Source: Ulvibacter sp. MAR_2010_11
Lineage (GTDB): Bacteria; Bacteroidota; Bacteroidia; Flavobacteriales; Flavobacteriaceae
DNA length: 64,000 nucleotides
NCBI RefSeq assembly: GCF_002813135.1
Contig: NZ_PHTY01000001.1
Coordinates: forward strand, 243,501 to 307,500
Direction of reading: 5' to 3'
The notes below the pieces were generated by a model. The model ran no database searches. It saw only the letters and a list, made by a program, of their open reading frames with translations, and was not told the DNA's origin. Shown piece after piece: positions 60,644 through 64,000 of this stretch. The position numbers and the translations under genes were made by a program. Each line of letters begins with the position of its first letter. Positions within the stretch are counted from its first letter, which is position 1.

Positions 60644-60868
60644 CCATCAACTAACACATAACCTACTTATTAATAAGTGCTGCGAATAATAACCTGAAGT
60701 TTACCAAAAGTTATTTATGATACATCCTCCGTGTATAAAGACAAAGTTTGTTGGAAGAAACAGGTAAACAACAAGCATTCATTTAACTATCTCCAAATAT
60801 CGATAAGAAAGCAGTGCATTAGGGTAAAGCCTATAATCTTTTACCTTCCTTACAAACGCAATTTGAGT
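60612..60868. other. Non-coding gap with one hairpin
   Basis: Between the DUF1801 and AraC genes. Apart from the hairpin at 60616-60643 I see no gene, promoter or repeat that I can support. Confidence 0.6.
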
Positions 60869-62386
60869 TTAGGACTGAAGTGAACCTATATATTGAGAAG
60901 GAGTTACCGAGTGAAATTTCTTAAAACTTTTGTTGAAAGTAACTTTATTATTGAAGCCAACTTCGTACGCTACCTCAATAATACTCATCTTTTTATCGGT
61001 TTGATTTTTTAGAATCTCTGAAGCTTCAGTGATTCGATAATGATTTATCAATTCAAAGAAATTTAAGCCAAAGTGTTCATTGATTACCTGGGAGGCATTG
61101 TGCCTTGTTGTATCCATTTTTTCTGCTAACATGTCTAAATTAATAGAATTAAGCCTGTATATTTTTTCCTCTTCCAAAAGATAAACCAACTTCTCCCGAA
61201 GGTCATGTGAAAAGCTTGGAGTGAGTCCGGATTTCTTATACTTAAACAAATCGGTTGGATCCATTAACTTGACGATTCCCTTAAATATCTCAGGTTGTTC
61301 ATGCGAAATATAAGCCACATAGAATACCACAAGCACCATCACCATAATTTGAAGGTGAATTAACCAGGGGATGGTGATGACCCTCGTAATAATTCCGGCA
61401 TAAACTATATACGAAAAAAGATACATCACATTGATTGACATCATATTTCGCTGCCATAAAATTTTATTTTTTTCTTCTTCCCTATGCTCAACTGCCTTTT
61501 GATTGTTGACGTTTTGTCTGTACATTTTAAAAATCAAGAAGGCATAAACTGCAAGTGAAATTATCTTTACAATAATTATAGTATATGCTCCGGGCAAGAG
61601 AAATCCTTCTTTATCGAATATGACATTAAACTTTTCATTGGCCGACATAAGATAATACGGCATGATGTAAATTAACAGCATAATCGATGGTACTAAATGC
61701 AGCGCGTCCCATACCTTAAACTTGTAATTAAAGTTGATTCGTTTAAAATAAAAATAAAGGAGCGGTCCGTATAAAAATGAGAAGGTAGTAGATATGAAAA
61801 GTGTATGTGGTAAATGATATTGGTAATTTATCACATACAAACTAAGGTGTAAAATAAATAAGGAATGGAATAAAATAAAGAGGCTAATCAACAAATTTCC
61901 TATGCGGTCGACACCTTTTTTTAAATTCAGTAGCACAAAAATATAAAAGCCCAAAAGCCCGGCATATAGGTACAAAATTGATAAAAACGAAACCTTTGGA
62001 GTGTATTGTTGTTTTATTTTCTGATAGGCAGTCGAATCCTTTATATTCTGAAAAAGATGGTCGTTTAATATCGACAAATCGGTCGTGGCACTTATATATT
62101 TTAGAATATACTCTGAAGCAATTTCGGGTTCGCCTTGCTTTGCAAAATCAATGGCGTGAGCCTTAAAGGCTTCGATAGAATCCTGTGACAAATGCAATGC
62201 TTCATTCACTTCGGCCAGGACAAAACGAATGCGACCGTTCTCATAACGTTCCACCCGAAAATCGGGTAGAGTGCTTTCTGTACCGGTTTGCGCTCCTGCA
62301 TTTAAGAAACAAAAAAGGAACAACACTAGTAAATTGCAAGAGGAAAATGGTATTTGAATTTTTCGTTTCACAACAAATCTTTTCAT
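60869..62386 (-). CDS. Membrane-bound AraC family regulator
   Basis: Protein of 505 residues. A signal peptide (NLLVLFLFCFLNAGAQ) and a ~110-residue periplasmic part come first. About seven membrane helices follow (residues ~130-365, e.g. FLSILYLYAGLLGFYIFVLL, IMVMVLVVFYVAYIS). The cytoplasmic C-terminus carries an AraC HTH domain (~405-500: LDMLAEKMDTTRHNASQVINE and IIEVAYEVGFNNKVTFNKSF). It would sense an envelope signal and bind DNA directly. No obvious target gene is adjacent apart from the peptidase. Confidence 0.88.
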   Translation of the reverse strand: MKRFVVKRKIQIPFSSCNLLVLFLFCFLNAGAQTGTESTLPDFRVERYENGRIRFVLAEVNEALHLSQDSIEAFKAHAIDFAKQGEPEIASEYILKYISATTDLSILNDHLFQNIKDSTAYQKIKQQYTPKVSFLSILYLYAGLLGFYIFVLLNLKKGVDRIGNLLISLFILFHSLFILHLSLYVINYQYHLPHTLFISTTFSFLYGPLLYFYFKRINFNYKFKVWDALHLVPSIMLLIYIMPYYLMSANEKFNVIFDKEGFLLPGAYTIIIVKIISLAVYAFLIFKMYRQNVNNQKAVEHREEEKNKILWQRNMMSINVMYLFSYIVYAGIITRVITIPWLIHLQIMVMVLVVFYVAYISHEQPEIFKGIVKLMDPTDLFKYKKSGLTPSFSHDLREKLVYLLEEEKIYRLNSINLDMLAEKMDTTRHNASQVINEHFGLNFFELINHYRITEASEILKNQTDKKMSIIEVAYEVGFNNKVTFNKSFKKFHSVTPSQYIGSLQS

Positions 62387-62562
62387 TAAATTAAAGATAC
62401 AACTTGTTTCAGAAAAATGAACCGTAAAAGTATCCCCCGATAATAATTTACTAATTATCGTTAGTAAATATTAGCGATATTTGGAGTAAACTATTGTAAA
62501 ATAAAGGGAATTTTAAAGGAGAATTATTTCGGTTAAAAAATCATTTACTTGTAGACGAAAAA

Positions 62563-63993
62563 TTATTTTTTAATCGATGATACCTCGGTCTTTGTACCAT
62601 ACTTATCCATTAAATAAATAAAGCCTGTCATTGCAGCTGCACCTAATTCGAGTTCGCGTTTGTTTACTGCGTCAAACGTATCATTTGCGGCGTGATGATA
62701 ATCAAAATATCGTTGTGAATCGGGTCGTAATCCAGCCAACACCATTCCTTCTTCCTTCAACGGACCAATATCTGCACCACTTCCGCCCAACTCGAACGAA
62801 TGCATTAAGTAAGGTTCAAACAAGGCCTTCCAATTTACTATCTGTTCGAAGTTTGCTTTGTTTGCGTCAATTGAAAATCCTCTAGGCGTGAATCCTCCTG
62901 CATCACTTTCCAGTGCAAAAACATGTTTTTCTCCTTTCAGCTTTGCTTCTTCAGCGTATTTGGTTCCGCCGCGAAGTCCGTTCTCTTCGTTCATAAATAA
63001 TACAACCCTTATACTGTGTTTTGGCTTGTAATTTACTTTTTTCAGCAATCGAAGTACTTCCATAGATTGTACACATCCCGCACCATCGTCGTGTGATCCG
63101 TCTCCCAAGTCCCAGGAATCTAAATGTCCGCCAACAACCATATATCTCTTTGGATATACAGAACCTGTTATTTCTCCGATAACATTGTAAGATTGCACAT
63201 CGTCATACGTCTTGCAATTCTGTTTAAAATAAAACAGCAAATCCGATTTCAACTTTAAAGCACTGCTTAAATAGTCTGCCCCATTTGTGCTAATCGCACA
63301 AGCCGGAATACGTTCGTTAACCGGAGTATCACCGTAGGTCATAGAGCCCGTATGAGGAAAGTCATCCTGACGCAGGTTCATGGAGCGGACAATGACACCA
63401 ACGGCGCCAAATTTAGCTGCCTCCATAGCGCCTGCATAGCGTTGATCCACGCAACCGCCGTACGCTTCAAAAGTATTTATAACGTTAGCTTTCATCGGCC
63501 GATTGTAAAACACAATTTTACCTTCAATCTTTGCCCTGCCTAGACGTTCCAAATCCTCAATCCCCGAAACTTCAACAACCTCTGCTTTTAGTCCGCTGTC
63601 CGGTGTCGCCACAGAGCCTCCTAAGGCACAAATATCTGTGGTTGAACTTATCCCGGGAGCCGTTTCAATAAAGGCATATTCTTTTACCCCACGGGTCCAT
63701 TTGGGAACCATTACCGGCTGCAGCCAGACCTTGTCGAGTCCAAGTTCGTTTAACTGAGCTTCGGTATAGCTAACGGCTTGTTCGGCTTGTAATGATCCTG
63801 AGAGTCTTCCGCCAATTTCGTTAGACAAATAATCCAACCAGGAGTAGCTCTTCCCCTCTAATAATGCGGCATCGTAAATGGCACGCATCATTAAAGAATC
63901 TTCAACATTCACCTTTTGGGATTGTATTTCGGAAGTAATACCAAGTGTAATTACTATTAGGAATAGGGTTCTTAAATTCATCAATTTATTCAT
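62563..63993 (-). CDS. Secreted M28 family zinc peptidase with PA domain
   Basis: Exported aminopeptidase/carboxypeptidase Q-like enzyme of 476 residues. A signal peptide (LRTLFLIVITLGITSEIQS) comes first and a PA domain covers ~125-260. The two-zinc site is complete: His and Asp in GGHLDSWDLGDGSHDDGAG, Glu-Glu in MNEENGLRGG, Asp in ESDAGG and His in YFDYHHAANDTF. It would trim peptides in the periplasm or outside. The start could be ATG at 63993 or 63981. Its upstream region lies outside the window. Confidence 0.92.
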   Translation of the reverse strand: MNKLMNLRTLFLIVITLGITSEIQSQKVNVEDSLMMRAIYDAALLEGKSYSWLDYLSNEIGGRLSGSLQAEQAVSYTEAQLNELGLDKVWLQPVMVPKWTRGVKEYAFIETAPGISSTTDICALGGSVATPDSGLKAEVVEVSGIEDLERLGRAKIEGKIVFYNRPMKANVINTFEAYGGCVDQRYAGAMEAAKFGAVGVIVRSMNLRQDDFPHTGSMTYGDTPVNERIPACAISTNGADYLSSALKLKSDLLFYFKQNCKTYDDVQSYNVIGEITGSVYPKRYMVVGGHLDSWDLGDGSHDDGAGCVQSMEVLRLLKKVNYKPKHSIRVVLFMNEENGLRGGTKYAEEAKLKGEKHVFALESDAGGFTPRGFSIDANKANFEQIVNWKALFEPYLMHSFELGGSGADIGPLKEEGMVLAGLRPDSQRYFDYHHAANDTFDAVNKRELELGAAAMTGFIYLMDKYGTKTEVSSIKK

Positions 63994-64000
63994 GTTCCAA

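Overview
The window looks like a marine Flavobacteriaceae chromosome (Bacteroidetes). The evidence is a secreted protein with a C-terminal type IX secretion sorting domain, TAnnTTTG promoter boxes, a SecA of 1117 residues, periplasmic TPR and membrane-bound AraC-type regulators, DUF4199, DUF6249 and DUF2795 family proteins, and low G+C. I saw no rRNA, tRNA, CRISPR array, integrase, transposase or complete insertion sequence.

Region 1 (117-31833, all genes on the minus strand) is a surface-polysaccharide locus. Its right end holds general machinery: Wza-type outer-membrane lipoprotein, Wzc-type tyrosine autokinase, a small phosphoglycosyl transferase, and a UDP-HexNAc dehydrogenase/epimerase pair. 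Next come an ABC-2 exporter (Wzm, and Wzt with a glycan-binding C-terminal domain) and a long, tightly overlapping, AT-rich run (8971-25003) of glycosyltransferases, three sulfotransferases, a pyruvyl transferase, two aminotransferase-like proteins, WbqC, WbsX and two methyltransferases. The leftmost part (117-8725) has a higher G+C. It encodes GDP-L-fucose synthesis (Gmd, Fcl), more glycosyltransferases and a fourth sulfotransferase. The predicted product is a sulfated, fucose-containing, probably pyruvylated and methylated polysaccharide. A broken plus-strand sulfotransferase (from 8861) sits exactly at the composition boundary and marks a past cassette replacement.

Region 2 (31939-40304, plus strand) is mainly housekeeping: ABC-F ATPase, a methyltransferase, a LolD-like ATPase, a small membrane protein, cobalamin adenosyltransferase, a DUF2795 protein and SecA. 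Region 3 (40467-46617) holds a TPR-TM-AraC regulator with an AraC-less partner, a large T9SS cargo protein and a DUF4199 membrane protein.

Region 4 (46625-50786) has two ECF sigma-factor modules. The first shares its upstream region with a divergent DUF6249 gene, and both directions carry the same TGTAACCT-N15-CGTC promoter. Region 5 (50936-63993) includes two tandem ferritin-like paralogues, Ohr, the methylmalonyl-CoA mutase chaperone MeaB, a lipid-linked sugar module (epimerase, GT2, LAB_N, GT39/ArnT-like), PAP2 phosphatase, MATE transporter, a 7TM-AraC regulator and an M28 peptidase.

Short 7-bp repeat arrays (GTGARNN in the sense direction) start at the stop codons of four genes, and a 52-bp triplicate repeat fills the only long non-coding gap (25004-25412).
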